Positions 15,990-22,279 of a stretch of 25,731 bases of DNA are shown piece by piece. Positions within the stretch are counted from its first letter, which is position 1. Every line of letters starts with the position of its first letter. The notes below the pieces were generated by a model, which saw only the letters and a list, made by a program, of their open reading frames with translations, ran no database searches and was not told the origin of the DNA. The stretch lies in contig CBDUGY010000028.1 of assembly GCA_965367015.1 (NCBI GenBank), positions 1-25,731 of the forward strand. Reading direction: 5' to 3'. Position numbers and translations under genes: made by a program. This DNA comes from CAXBES01 sp965367015. Its GTDB lineage: Bacteria; Bacteroidota; Bacteroidia; Flavobacteriales; Flavobacteriaceae.

Positions 15990-16745
15990 TTAAGTGAATT
16001 CTTTAATTTCGAAGGTTTCACCGTCGAAAACTCCATACGTATAATGGCTAATCCAATCACCTAAATTAAAGTAGGTAGAATTTTCTCCTACCTTAATTTC
16101 CATATGAAGATGTCGATGTCCAAACACAAAATAATCGTAATGCTTTGTTTCAAGTTTACGTTTAGCATAAATAGCGAGCCACTCGTTTTCGTCACCTAAA
16201 AATTTTTTGTCATCTTCGCCCGAAATGAGCTTATTTTTTACTGAAAGATATTGTGCTAATCTCATTCCGAGCTCGGGATGGAACCATCGGAATAACCAGT
16301 TAAAAACGGGATTGGTAAAAACTTTTTTCATTCTTTTATAACCCTTGTCACCTGGACCTTTTCCATCGCCATGTCCTATTAAAAAGAGTTTATCATTGAA
16401 AACAAATTCTTTCGAATCTCGATACGTTGGGATATTGAGTTCTTTTTCGAAGTAATCGCGCATCCACAAATCATGATTTCCGACGAAAAAATAGATTGGA
16501 ATACCACTATCACTTATTTCTGCAAGTTTTCCGAGAACACGAACAAATCCTTTGGGAACAACAGTTTTATACTCAAACCAAAAGTCGAAAAGATCTCCCA
16601 ATAGAAAAATTGCAGCAGCGTCTTCTTTAATGGTATCGAGCCATCGAACAAATTTCTTCTCTCTGGGAAGACTTTCATCACGCGATGGAGCACCTAAATG
16701 GTTATCGCTGGAAAAATAAATTTTTTTGCCTTTCGGAATTTGCAT
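15990..16745 (-). CDS. lpxH: UDP-2,3-diacylglucosamine diphosphatase
   Basis: This 251-aa calcineurin-like metallophosphoesterase hydrolyses UDP-2,3-diacylglucosamine to lipid X in lipid A synthesis at the inner membrane. Metal-binding residues are visible: Asp14 and His16 (SSDNHLG), Asp51 (GDLFDFW), Asn90 and His91 (GNHD), His125 (IGHGDG), and His210 and His212 (FGHRHLH). The insertion MKKVFTNPVFNWLFRWFHP between the fourth and fifth motifs is the membrane-facing cap region typical of LpxH. The name is inferred from these motifs, since other calcineurin-like enzymes share them. The gene lies 98 bases downstream of queD and its end abuts the convergent peptidoglycan-binding-domain gene. Confidence 0.93.
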   Translation of the reverse strand: MQIPKGKKIYFSSDNHLGAPSRDESLPREKKFVRWLDTIKEDAAAIFLLGDLFDFWFEYKTVVPKGFVRVLGKLAEISDSGIPIYFFVGNHDLWMRDYFEKELNIPTYRDSKEFVFNDKLFLIGHGDGKGPGDKGYKRMKKVFTNPVFNWLFRWFHPELGMRLAQYLSVKNKLISGEDDKKFLGDENEWLAIYAKRKLETKHYDYFVFGHRHLHMEIKVGENSTYFNLGDWISHYTYGVFDGETFEIKEFT

Positions 16746-16749
16746 TGAG

Positions 16750-16757
16750 CAAAGATA
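16750..16757 (-). promoter_or_regulatory. Candidate -7 box for lpxH, giving a near-leaderless transcript
   Basis: The minus strand reads TATCTTTG, an exact match to TAnnTTTG, only 4 bases before the ATG. Transcription would start at or next to the start codon. No TTG is seen at the -33 position. Confidence 0.35.
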
Positions 16758-16843
16758 GTAATTCAGTATTCAGTTATTAGTATATCACAGGCACTTTTAA
16801 AAGGTGTAGGGTTTTAATGGCGAGCCATTTGCGACCGGAAATA

Positions 16844-17299
16844 TCACATAGCATTCTCATCAGCGAACCACTCGGCATAGCTGGTAGCAGTTTCTTGTAA
16901 CTTTAATGAATGCAGAAGAATGCCCTTTGGAAGGCGTGCTTTGATTTTTTCAGCAAAATCAATAACCATCATTTCACTGGTGGGCTGATAATTTACTAGA
17001 AGTACATTATGACCGCGATCACTCAATTCTTTTGCCAATTCTACATGTGGTGTGTTTTTGTTAAATACGGTAGCATGATCGAAGACATCTACAATTTCTT
17101 CCTTAACAATCTTTTTCAGATCCCCAAAATCGATTACCATTCCATATTTGACATGGGATGAATCATCAATAGGAGTTCCAATTACAGTTACTGAAAGTTT
17201 ATAACTGTGTCCGTGAACATTTCTACACTTGCCATCATAACCATAGAGGGCATGCCCTGTTTCAAATGAGAATTGTTTTGTAATGCGAATATTGCTCAT
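16844..17299 (-). CDS. queD: 6-carboxytetrahydropterin synthase
   Basis: This 151-aa protein is a member of the PTPS/QueD family, which converts 7,8-dihydroneopterin triphosphate to 6-carboxytetrahydropterin in queuosine precursor (preQ0) synthesis. Zinc ligands His16 (ETGHAL) and His29/His31 (NVHGH) and the catalytic Cys25 (KCRNVHGH) are all present, followed by the KLSVTV strand. The middle MVIDFGDLKKIVKEE and the later HVELAKELSDRG segment fit the family. Its start codon overlaps the stop of an upstream 33-aa microprotein gene as ATGA, so translation of the two is probably coupled. No other queuosine genes are in the window. Confidence 0.93.
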   Translation of the reverse strand: MSNIRITKQFSFETGHALYGYDGKCRNVHGHSYKLSVTVIGTPIDDSSHVKYGMVIDFGDLKKIVKEEIVDVFDHATVFNKNTPHVELAKELSDRGHNVLLVNYQPTSEMMVIDFAEKIKARLPKGILLHSLKLQETATSYAEWFADENAM

Positions 17300-17397
17300 T
17301 TTCGGCGCCTTAATTTGTTTACAATTACAATAATGACTAATACCAGCCCAAGTAATAAGAATAACCCGTTTTGGGTAAAAAAATCAAAGAAGTCCAT
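17296..17397 (-). CDS. 33-aa single-pass membrane microprotein upstream of queD
   Basis: Reading the minus strand from the ATG at 17397, the 33-codon frame ends with TGA at 17296-17298. The predicted protein begins MDFFDFFTQNG, has one hydrophobic segment (LFLLLGLVLVIIVIVN, residues 12-27) and ends in the positive tail KLRRRK. This is a membrane-helix microprotein with a basic cytoplasmic end, following the positive-inside rule. The stop overlaps the queD start as ATGA. It begins 25 bases after the MATE gene stop. I have no family for it. The amphipathic layout and exact coupling make a real gene more likely than chance. Confidence 0.6.
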   Translation of the reverse strand: MDFFDFFTQNGLFLLLGLVLVIIVIVNKLRRRK

Positions 17398-17422
17398 TGG
17401 CAACTATTTTTTGTAAATGTAT

Positions 17423-18757
17423 CTAATTTTCGATTAAAGGAATATACTTCTTTCGAAATTTAATAATCAGGGCGACCGCTCTATAAGCGATCCAAACCAG
17501 AATTGCAGCCCAAATGCCTGTCAGTCCCCAGTCCATATATTTTGAAAAGTAAAGGACAGGAAAAAAGCCCAGAATAGTAGCCCCGAGTAATACATTCCGG
17601 AGATATTTCATTTCCCCTAATCCTTTAAAGATCGCATCTAAGGTAAATGCTATAGCGTTAAGCGGCTGACTAATTAAAACCATAAAGAACATACCGTAAA
17701 AAATGGACAGTACTTCAGGATCTTTGTTAAACAGGAGGCCTAAAGGTTTATAAAAAATTAATCCGGCCGCGGTGAGCAAACCCGCGATCCCAAGATTGTA
17801 TAAATTCACTTTTTTTGTGAGTTTCCAGAGTGAGGTATAGTCTTTGGCACCAAGCAGTTTACCACCCAATATATTTCCTGCGGCGCCATATCCATCGACA
17901 AAGAATGCTGAAAACAGCCAGACATTTATAGCGATTGCATGTGCGGCAATATACTCTTTTCCTAAGCCGGTGGCTTCTCGTACTGCCAGCAGAAGCGCAG
18001 CGTTAAGAGCCAGTGAGCGCACAAATAGGTTAAAACTCATCGTGACTAGTCTGTTTACCTCGGGATGTAATGGAAACCGAAGTTTCAATGAGATTTCTGT
18101 TTTGGATAGCAAAAATCCAAGTGCTAAAAGGGCCATTACTCCCTGGGAAATTAAACTTGCCCAAGCGGCGCCTTTAATTCCCATTGCGGGAATAAAATTT
18201 TCATACCCATAAACGAAAAGGAAATCTAATCCAATATTTAAAATGGCTCCGATCGCTGCAATGATCATAGGCCAAAAAGTATTCTGCAACCCTCTGAAGA
18301 GACCAAAAACTGCAAAAGTAAAAAGTGTTAAAGGAAAGCCCCAGACACGGATATTGTAATAATCGATGCTATAACTTAAGATGAGACCATCGGCATTTAG
18401 AAATCTAAAAATTTCTTCCACGAAAAAGTATGTAGCGAGTAGAACAATGATACTTAGACCAACATTAAAGAAAATGGCCTGGGCGGGGAAATTTTTTAGA
18501 TTATCAATATTTCCGGCGCCCAAATTTTGTGAAATAATAGCCGATATGGCAGAACGCGTCTGGCCAAGAATCCAGATAAGCATCGATAGAAAAGATCCCA
18601 CAATTCCTACGGCCGCCAGTGATTCGGTTCCAAATTGCGGGATATTGCCAACTATCGCTGCATCTGTACTGGATAATACCGGTTCTGCGATACCCGCAAC
18701 AATAGCCGGAATGGCCAATTGTTGAATCCGTTTGAATGAAATATTCGTTGTTTGCAT
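17423..18757 (-). CDS. MATE-family efflux transporter
   Basis: This 444-aa polytopic inner-membrane protein has the twelve-helix layout of MATE transporters, which exchange Na+ or H+ for cationic drugs or metabolites. The N-terminus IQQLAIPAIVAGIAEPVLSS is the start of helix 1, and the TDAAIVGN segment (residues 32-39) after it is the conserved MATE signature. Helices follow at about 45-65, 85-110, 130-150, 160-180 and so on, with the second half beginning near residue 230. It is closest in character to the DinF/NorM-like branch, but the substrate cannot be told from sequence. The gene is the first of a minus-strand run MATE, 33-aa microprotein, queD, lpxH. Confidence 0.9.
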   Translation of the reverse strand: MQTTNISFKRIQQLAIPAIVAGIAEPVLSSTDAAIVGNIPQFGTESLAAVGIVGSFLSMLIWILGQTRSAISAIISQNLGAGNIDNLKNFPAQAIFFNVGLSIIVLLATYFFVEEIFRFLNADGLILSYSIDYYNIRVWGFPLTLFTFAVFGLFRGLQNTFWPMIIAAIGAILNIGLDFLFVYGYENFIPAMGIKGAAWASLISQGVMALLALGFLLSKTEISLKLRFPLHPEVNRLVTMSFNLFVRSLALNAALLLAVREATGLGKEYIAAHAIAINVWLFSAFFVDGYGAAGNILGGKLLGAKDYTSLWKLTKKVNLYNLGIAGLLTAAGLIFYKPLGLLFNKDPEVLSIFYGMFFMVLISQPLNAIAFTLDAIFKGLGEMKYLRNVLLGATILGFFPVLYFSKYMDWGLTGIWAAILVWIAYRAVALIIKFRKKYIPLIEN

Positions 18758-18768
18758 ATTTTACGCTG

Positions 18769-18776
18769 CAAAATTA
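18769..18776 (-). promoter_or_regulatory. Candidate -7 box for the MATE gene
   Basis: The minus strand reads TAATTTTG, an exact match to TAnnTTTG, followed by CAGCGTAAAAT and then the start codon. The leader would be about 5 bases. No -33 TTG is visible. Confidence 0.38.
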
Positions 18777-18837
18777 ATCATTCCAATCATAGAAAGGCTC
18801 CAGATTCACATGCTACTAATATATCGGGTTATAAGAA

Positions 18838-19344
18838 TTATTTATTCAGTATAAGTTCATAACAGTAAAAGGGGAATTCACTTTGTTTAGGAAAATAAAT
18901 ATTTCCCAAGCGTATGTAACCACGAGCTTCATAAAATCGCTGATTTCTTTTATTTTGACTGAAAGTATCCAATCTTATTGAAGTTATTTTATTATCCCGA
19001 GCTAATTCTTCAGCAAAGTCCATAAGTTGTTTGGCGCGCCCCTGTTTCTGAAAGTTTGGATGTACGGCCAGGCGATGTACATAGTACTGATTTGTATCTT
19101 TAGTGAGCCACTGAATATCATTGTATTCTGAATCCTTTTCCGAAGAAATAACAATGCAACCTATTACCATAGTTTCAATTAGTAAAACATACAATTGTTG
19201 CTTTTTTACGTCACTTATAAAAGTTTCTATATTGGGATAGTGTTCGTTCCATTGAAAGATGCCGTCTGAGCTCATTTTATCCCCACACGCCTTCGTAATT
19301 GTTATAATTTGCTGAATTTCTGACAGATTTGCCTTCCGAATCAT
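18838..19344 (-). CDS. GNAT-family N-acetyltransferase
   Basis: This 168-aa protein has the GNAT fold, transferring an acetyl group from acetyl-CoA to an amine. The acetyl-CoA pyrophosphate loop is VHPNFQKQGRAKQLMDF (94-110), with the Q/R-x-x-G-x-G/A pattern, preceded by the strand YYVHRLAV (87-94). The later motif B segment RLDTFSQNKRNQRFYEARGY (124-143) ends with the usual FYEARGY. The substrate is unknown. It is divergent from the universal stress protein gene and sits alone between that gene and MATE. Confidence 0.9.
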   Translation of the reverse strand: MIRKANLSEIQQIITITKACGDKMSSDGIFQWNEHYPNIETFISDVKKQQLYVLLIETMVIGCIVISSEKDSEYNDIQWLTKDTNQYYVHRLAVHPNFQKQGRAKQLMDFAEELARDNKITSIRLDTFSQNKRNQRFYEARGYIRLGNIYFPKQSEFPFYCYELILNK

Positions 19345-19371
19345 ATTTAAAAATTAATTTTGCATCATAAA

Positions 19372-19379
19372 TAAAGATA
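19372..19379 (-). promoter_or_regulatory. Candidate -7 box for the GNAT gene
   Basis: The minus strand reads TATCTTTA, one mismatch from TAnnTTTG, 27 bases upstream of the start codon. No -33 TTG is seen. Confidence 0.28.
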
Positions 19380-19480
19380 AAAGAATTAAAGGACTGATGA
19401 ATTGCTGTTTTAAATATTTCTAATCCCCAGTTAGAAAAACACAGGCTTCCAAAATTCTTTATAGCTAATACGATAAATAA

Positions 19481-20275
19481 ATGAAAAATATTCTTGTTCC
19501 AGTAGGATCATCTCAAAATGCAGTTAGCAATTTGCAATATGCAATCGATCTCGCCCAAGAGATGGATGCCTATGTGTATGTTATTTCTGTATTTCAGGAA
19601 TTATCTAAGGTGGGTGGTCTTACTAAAGTTAACGCGATTATCAGAGAAGATTCTGAAAATAGACTGAATGAAGTATTGTCTAAAGTAAATACCAAAGATG
19701 TTACCGTAATCGCACATCCAATAAAGGGAGGTATGTTGGACGGGGTGGCGCGATTCAACAAACATGTTCCAATTGATTTAATGGTACTTTCTCCTCGAAG
19801 CAATTCGATACGTGAAGAGGTGTTTTTAGGAAATACTTCAGGGAAATTACTAAAGGGAACCGACATTCCAATATTAATTGTTCCTGAAGGCACTACGTTT
19901 AAACAGCCAACTACTATGCTTTTGGCATTTAAAAACGGAAAATTTGAAAAGAAGAAAATGCTGGACCCAATTCGTAGATTTACTAAGAACTTTGGTACTG
20001 AAATTCACTTGTTGCATGTAGAAACACCCGAAACTACAGATGACATGAAGGATGTGAGCAATAAACTTAAAAAGTTGAGTTCTAGTTACACCAAAGTTGA
20101 AAATGCAACAACGTATCAAGCGGTCTTAGCACATTACCACGATCACAATGCCGATATGTTATGTGTAGTTCGAAGAAAGCGTGGCTTCTTTAAGAAATTA
20201 TGGGAAAAGAACGTAGTATTAAAAAAAGAGTTCTACACAGATAAACCTTTATTAGTTTTACAAGTTCAAGATTAA
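19481..20275 (+). CDS. Universal stress protein, two-domain
   Basis: This 264-aa protein contains two tandem Usp domains. The first begins with the typical KNILVPVGSSQNAVSNLQYA (2-21), ends with LLKGTDIPILIVPEG near 135, and includes a GNTSGKLL nucleotide-loop-like segment. The second begins at about 145 (TMLLAFKNGKFEKKK) and ends in PLLVLQVQD. Usp proteins of this type bind ATP or adenosine and are induced by stress or growth arrest. The second domain lacks the full ATP-loop pattern, so it may be regulatory. The 136-base divergent spacer to the GNAT gene also holds a plus-strand TAATTTTG box. tRNA-Ala begins 26 bases after the stop. Confidence 0.9.
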   Translation: MKNILVPVGSSQNAVSNLQYAIDLAQEMDAYVYVISVFQELSKVGGLTKVNAIIREDSENRLNEVLSKVNTKDVTVIAHPIKGGMLDGVARFNKHVPIDLMVLSPRSNSIREEVFLGNTSGKLLKGTDIPILIVPEGTTFKQPTTMLLAFKNGKFEKKKMLDPIRRFTKNFGTEIHLLHVETPETTDDMKDVSNKLKKLSSSYTKVENATTYQAVLAHYHDHNADMLCVVRRKRGFFKKLWEKNVVLKKEFYTDKPLLVLQVQD

Positions 20276-20284
20276 TTTTTTTAC

Positions 20285-20292
20285 TATTTTCG
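20285..20292 (+). promoter_or_regulatory. Candidate -7 box for tRNA-Ala
   Basis: TATTTTCG differs by one base from TAnnTTTG and lies 9 bases before the tRNA. The tRNA may instead be read through from the preceding gene, since no terminator separates them. Confidence 0.35.
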
Positions 20293-20301
20293 CAAATAAT
20301 T

Positions 20302-20375
20302 GGGGGATTAGCTCAGCTGGCTAGAGCGTTTGGCTGGCAGCCAAAAGGTCATCGGTTCGACTCCGATATTCTCCA
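20302..20375 (+). tRNA. tRNA-Ala (anticodon GGC)
   Basis: The 74 bases fold as a full cloverleaf. Acceptor stem GGGGGAT/ATTCTCC includes the G3-U70 pair that identifies alanine tRNAs. The D-stem is GCTC/GAGC. The anticodon stem TTTGG/CCAAA frames the loop CTGGCAG, giving anticodon GGC. The T-stem is ATCGG/CCGAT around TTCGACT. The discriminator is A. The 3' CCA is not encoded beyond this A (the next bases are CAA), as is common in this phylum. It is followed at once by a terminator and an unusual tandem repeat. Confidence 0.97.
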
Positions 20376-20377
20376 CA

Positions 20378-20406
20378 AAAAGCAATGCGATAGCATTGCT
20401 TTTTTT
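20378..20406 (+). terminator. Intrinsic terminator of tRNA-Ala (first copy)
   Basis: An 11-bp perfect stem AAAAGCAATGC/GCATTGCTTTT with the tetraloop GATA is followed by a seven-T run (20400-20406). It lies directly behind the tRNA. Confidence 0.9.
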
Positions 20407-20428
20407 GCATCCCCTACTTAGGTTCGAC

Positions 20429-20475
20429 CCAAGACGAAGCAGAGCTTGTCTTGGTCAAGACCCTTGGCGTCTTGA
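20429..20475 (+). repeat. 47-bp two-hairpin insert, copy 1
   Basis: Two adjacent stem-loops. The first is CCAAGAC/GTCTTGG (20429-20454) with an inner AAGC/GCTT stem around AGA and one bulged G. The second is TCAAGAC/GTCTTGA (20455-20475) with a 7-base loop CCTTGGC. The insert lies exactly between GGTTCGAC and TCCGATATTCTCCA, two pieces that are contiguous in the tRNA. Confidence 0.75.
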
Positions 20476-20491
20476 TCCGATATTCTCCACA

Positions 20492-20519
20492 AAAAGCAAT
20501 GCGAAAGCATTGCTTTTTT
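20492..20519 (+). terminator. Second copy of the tRNA-Ala terminator
   Basis: Same 11-bp stem AAAAGCAATGC/GCATTGCTTTT with the loop changed to GAAA and a six-T run (20514-20519). It belongs to the second repeat unit. Confidence 0.85.
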
Positions 20520-20541
20520 GCATCCCCTACTTAGGTTCGAC

Positions 20542-20588
20542 CCAAGACGAAGCAGAGCTTGTCTTGGTCATGGCCCTTGGCGTCTTGA
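20542..20588 (+). repeat. 47-bp two-hairpin insert, copy 2 (second hairpin decayed)
   Basis: The first hairpin (20542-20567) is identical to that in copy 1. The left arm of the second reads TCATGGC in place of TCAAGAC, which breaks one pair and leaves another as a possible G-U, so only the first hairpin is intact. Confidence 0.7.
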
Positions 20589-20617
20589 TTGGATATTCTC
20601 CACATAAAGCAATGCTT

Positions 20618-20968
20618 ATTTATATGCTGTACCTTGGTTCTCCAAAAGATGTGGCGCGATATGATTGTTTGTGTGTATTCAGAAAATTGTCACCCAAACA
20701 ACGGCAGAATTTTAATGGGTCCAATACTGTATATATTTAAGTCTGAGACGGGTAAACATCATAAAGGTTTGTTAAAACCATACCACACTATTTTTTTCTT
20801 CGTTGTTTTGTATAGTTAACAAGTATTTGCAGATTTCACGTAATCGCCTAAAGTGTTATAAGACAGTATAATTGTTGTATTGGTTTTAACAATTACAATC
20901 GCTGTTATTTTAGTGATTACACCAGTATATTTGTATAATTTGGTACGAATACCTTAAAAATTGAATAA
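20618..20968 (+). other. Gene-free stretch of about 350 bases
   Basis: No credible reading frame is seen on either strand. The first part may be a decayed continuation of the repeat array, since GGTTCTCCAAAAG at 20636-20648 recalls the tRNA end. The last part holds the promoter candidate of the 73-aa gene. Short AT-rich direct and inverted matches (GGTTTTAACAA, GTTTGTTAAAACC) are seen but form no clear structure. Confidence 0.5.
20902..20933 (+). promoter_or_regulatory. Candidate promoter of the 73-aa gene
   Basis: TATATTTG at 20926-20933 matches TAnnTTTG exactly, and CTG at 20902-20904, 21 bases upstream, is one base off TTG. The ATG of the 73-aa gene lies 36 bases after the -7 box. Confidence 0.45.
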
Positions 20969-21190
20969 ATGGATATATTAGATAAAGCCTCAGCATTTGA
21001 ACAGAGAAAACTTTCTTTTCAAAATACCAGTGAAAGAATAATGGCGTCTCGTGAAGTGAAAGAATTGATACTCGGATTGAACTCCATCTACAAGGAAAAT
21101 CAAGATCCTAAAATTATGGATCAAATGAAAAGACTCACCGAAATTAAGAAAAAGATAGAGGTGAGATTGAAAGGTCGGTCACTCGCCTAA
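20969..21190 (+). CDS. Small protein of unknown function, 73 aa
   Basis: The protein is highly charged and almost wholly helical: MDILDKASAFEQRKLSFQ, then TSERIMASREVKELILGLNS, a PKIMDQMKRLTEIKKKIEVR helix, and a basic end. There is no signal peptide or membrane segment. Two helices around a short break at NQDPK suggest a helical hairpin. I do not recognise a family. A good -7 box lies upstream, and the codon use is like that of neighbouring genes. It is convergent with the 49-aa gene, the two stop codons being only 8 bases apart, and no terminator lies between. Confidence 0.68.
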   Translation: MDILDKASAFEQRKLSFQNTSERIMASREVKELILGLNSIYKENQDPKIMDQMKRLTEIKKKIEVRLKGRSLA

Positions 21191-21198
21191 TTTAAATG

Positions 21199-21348
21199 CT
21201 ACATAGATAGCTGAGAGACATTTTTACCGAGTTTCTTGTACATCTTTATTTCTTTACGGAAAGTCTCCAGGTCTTCCTCGCTTGGAATACCCCTTAAAAT
21301 CTTTCGCCACTGATTCTTTGAATACATTCTTGATTCTAAATATGACAT
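21199..21348 (-). CDS. Small basic protein of unknown function, 49 aa
   Basis: On the minus strand an ATG at 21348 opens a 49-codon frame ending in TAG at 21199-21201. The product is basic and helical with one proline-marked break: MSYLESRMYSKNQWRKILRG, then the IPSEEDLETFRKEIKMYKKL helix and a short polar end. It has no membrane segment. A promoter candidate with a 20-base spacer lies just upstream. I do not recognise a family. The charged helical character and properly placed promoter make a real gene likely, though it is short. It converges on the 73-aa gene. Confidence 0.6.
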   Translation of the reverse strand: MSYLESRMYSKNQWRKILRGIPSEEDLETFRKEIKMYKKLGKNVSQLSM

Positions 21349-21367
21349 AACACTTTGTTTTGAATTT

Positions 21368-21398
21368 CAAATATCTTACGTCTACTTAAAATAATCAA
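21368..21398 (-). promoter_or_regulatory. Candidate promoter of the 49-aa gene
   Basis: On the minus strand TTG (21396-21398) is followed after 20 bases by GATATTTG (21368-21375), one base off TAnnTTTG. Spacing is ideal for Bacteroidota. The start codon is 19 bases past the -7 box. Confidence 0.45.
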
Positions 21399-21414
21399 GA
21401 GTTAATAATCCCAA

Positions 21415-21442
21415 AATCATAGGGTTTTTTCCCCTAATGATT
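21415..21442 (-). terminator. Probable terminator overlapping the stop of the hydrolase gene
   Basis: On the minus strand AATCAT-T-AGGG pairs with CCCTATGATT (10 bp, one bulged T) around a loop of seven bases (GAAAAAA). The stem includes the TAG stop codon. The following T-run is only four long, so strength is doubtful. Confidence 0.42.
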
Positions 21443-22279
21443 TAAAAAGTCTATGGTTTTATTAACTGCGGAATAGAGAGGTTCAGGCAATGTTTCTTTG
21501 TTCCAAGGGTGTGATGCACCAAAGACATGATCTGCTTCTTCTAAGATCACAAACTTACTATTTGGATTCCATTGAGAAATCGCTTTAGCTTCCAATAAAC
21601 CTACCGTCGAATCTTCAACCCCGTGAACTATAAGTTGTGGTTTCGATAAGTTTTCTACGGCCCTTTTTATATGTAGTCTTTCTTTATTGGCTATAAAATT
21701 TTCATAGAATTGCCAATCGTGCGGCATTTTTTGTTTGGTTCTACCATTCTCGACATAGGTTCGACCCGTCTCCTTCCAGGCTTTAAATACTTCAGAATTT
21801 TCTTGAAAGCGAGCTTTAAAATCGGACACGCCAGCCCAGGTAACAACTCTATTAATCTTTGGCTCTTCTTCCGCCTTAATGATTACGATGCCACCACCAC
21901 GGCTATGACCGATGAGATTTAAATTTGTCACTTCTATTTCTGTAGCGTATTTTTTATCTGAAGTGATATAGTTAATAATGCTTTCCAGATCGTCCAATTC
22001 TTTTGTAAAATTATTTTGTGCAAATGCCTCTAGGTCGGGAAAATCAATGGGCTGCTGAACGGTGCCTCCATTGTGTGAAAAGTTAAACTTCACAAAAAAG
22101 AAACCATACTCTGCGAATGCTTTGGCAACCAAATCCCATGCCCCCCAATCTTTAAACCCCTTATACCCATGACAAAATATTACTACTGGTTTTAAAGAAT
22201 TACTAGGTTTATAATACAGATCATAAACGATAGGTTTCTGTCCATTGCGTTTTAATACCGCATTTCTTATTATATTCAT
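21434..22279 (-). CDS. Alpha/beta hydrolase family protein
   Basis: This 281-aa cytosolic protein has the alpha/beta-hydrolase fold. The oxyanion region is VIFCHGYKGFKDWG (33-46), the nucleophile Ser126 lies in LIGHSRGGG (122-130), Asp223 in HGVEDSTV, and His251 in EEADHVFG. The family includes esterases, peptidases and lactonases, and the substrate is not indicated. The NFSHNGGTVQQP segment near 66-77 is a feature of the dienelactone hydrolase-like and serine aminopeptidase-like branch. Its start codon overlaps the stop of the AddB-like gene as ATGA, so the two are translationally coupled. A probable terminator overlaps its own stop. Confidence 0.9.
   Translation of the reverse strand: MNIIRNAVLKRNGQKPIVYDLYYKPSNSLKPVVIFCHGYKGFKDWGAWDLVAKAFAEYGFFFVKFNFSHNGGTVQQPIDFPDLEAFAQNNFTKELDDLESIINYITSDKKYATEIEVTNLNLIGHSRGGGIVIIKAEEEPKINRVVTWAGVSDFKARFQENSEVFKAWKETGRTYVENGRTKQKMPHDWQFYENFIANKERLHIKRAVENLSKPQLIVHGVEDSTVGLLEAKAISQWNPNSKFVILEEADHVFGASHPWNKETLPEPLYSAVNKTIDFLNH

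Larger units (their letters stand above)
20365..20617 (+). repeat. Tandem repeat built from the 3' end of tRNA-Ala
   Basis: Two units of 114 and 113 bases (20365-20478 and 20479-20591) and the start of a third (20592-20617). They differ by about five substitutions and one T deletion. Each begins with GATATTCTCCACA, the tRNA acceptor 3' strand, then carries the terminator hairpin, a GCATCCCCTACTTA spacer, a T-loop-like GGTTCGAC and a two-hairpin segment. The third unit decays after about 26 bases. The open frames across the array on the plus strand are by-products of the repeat and not genes. Confidence 0.9.

Noticed and set aside
17844..18725. Two long antisense frames (122 and 114 codons) opposite the MATE gene
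   Set aside because: They mirror the biased codon use of a hydrophobic membrane protein, have no promoter, and give Ser/Ala-rich products typical of shadows.
20330..20740. Plus-strand open frame of 136 codons across the tRNA-Ala repeat array
   Set aside because: It begins inside the tRNA and consists of the translated repeat; the 114-base unit is a multiple of three, so it stays open by arithmetic. The 113-base second unit breaks the periodicity.
20589..20819. Plus-strand frame of 76 codons after the array
   Set aside because: It starts in the decayed repeat, has no plausible promoter and its composition is unlike the neighbouring genes.
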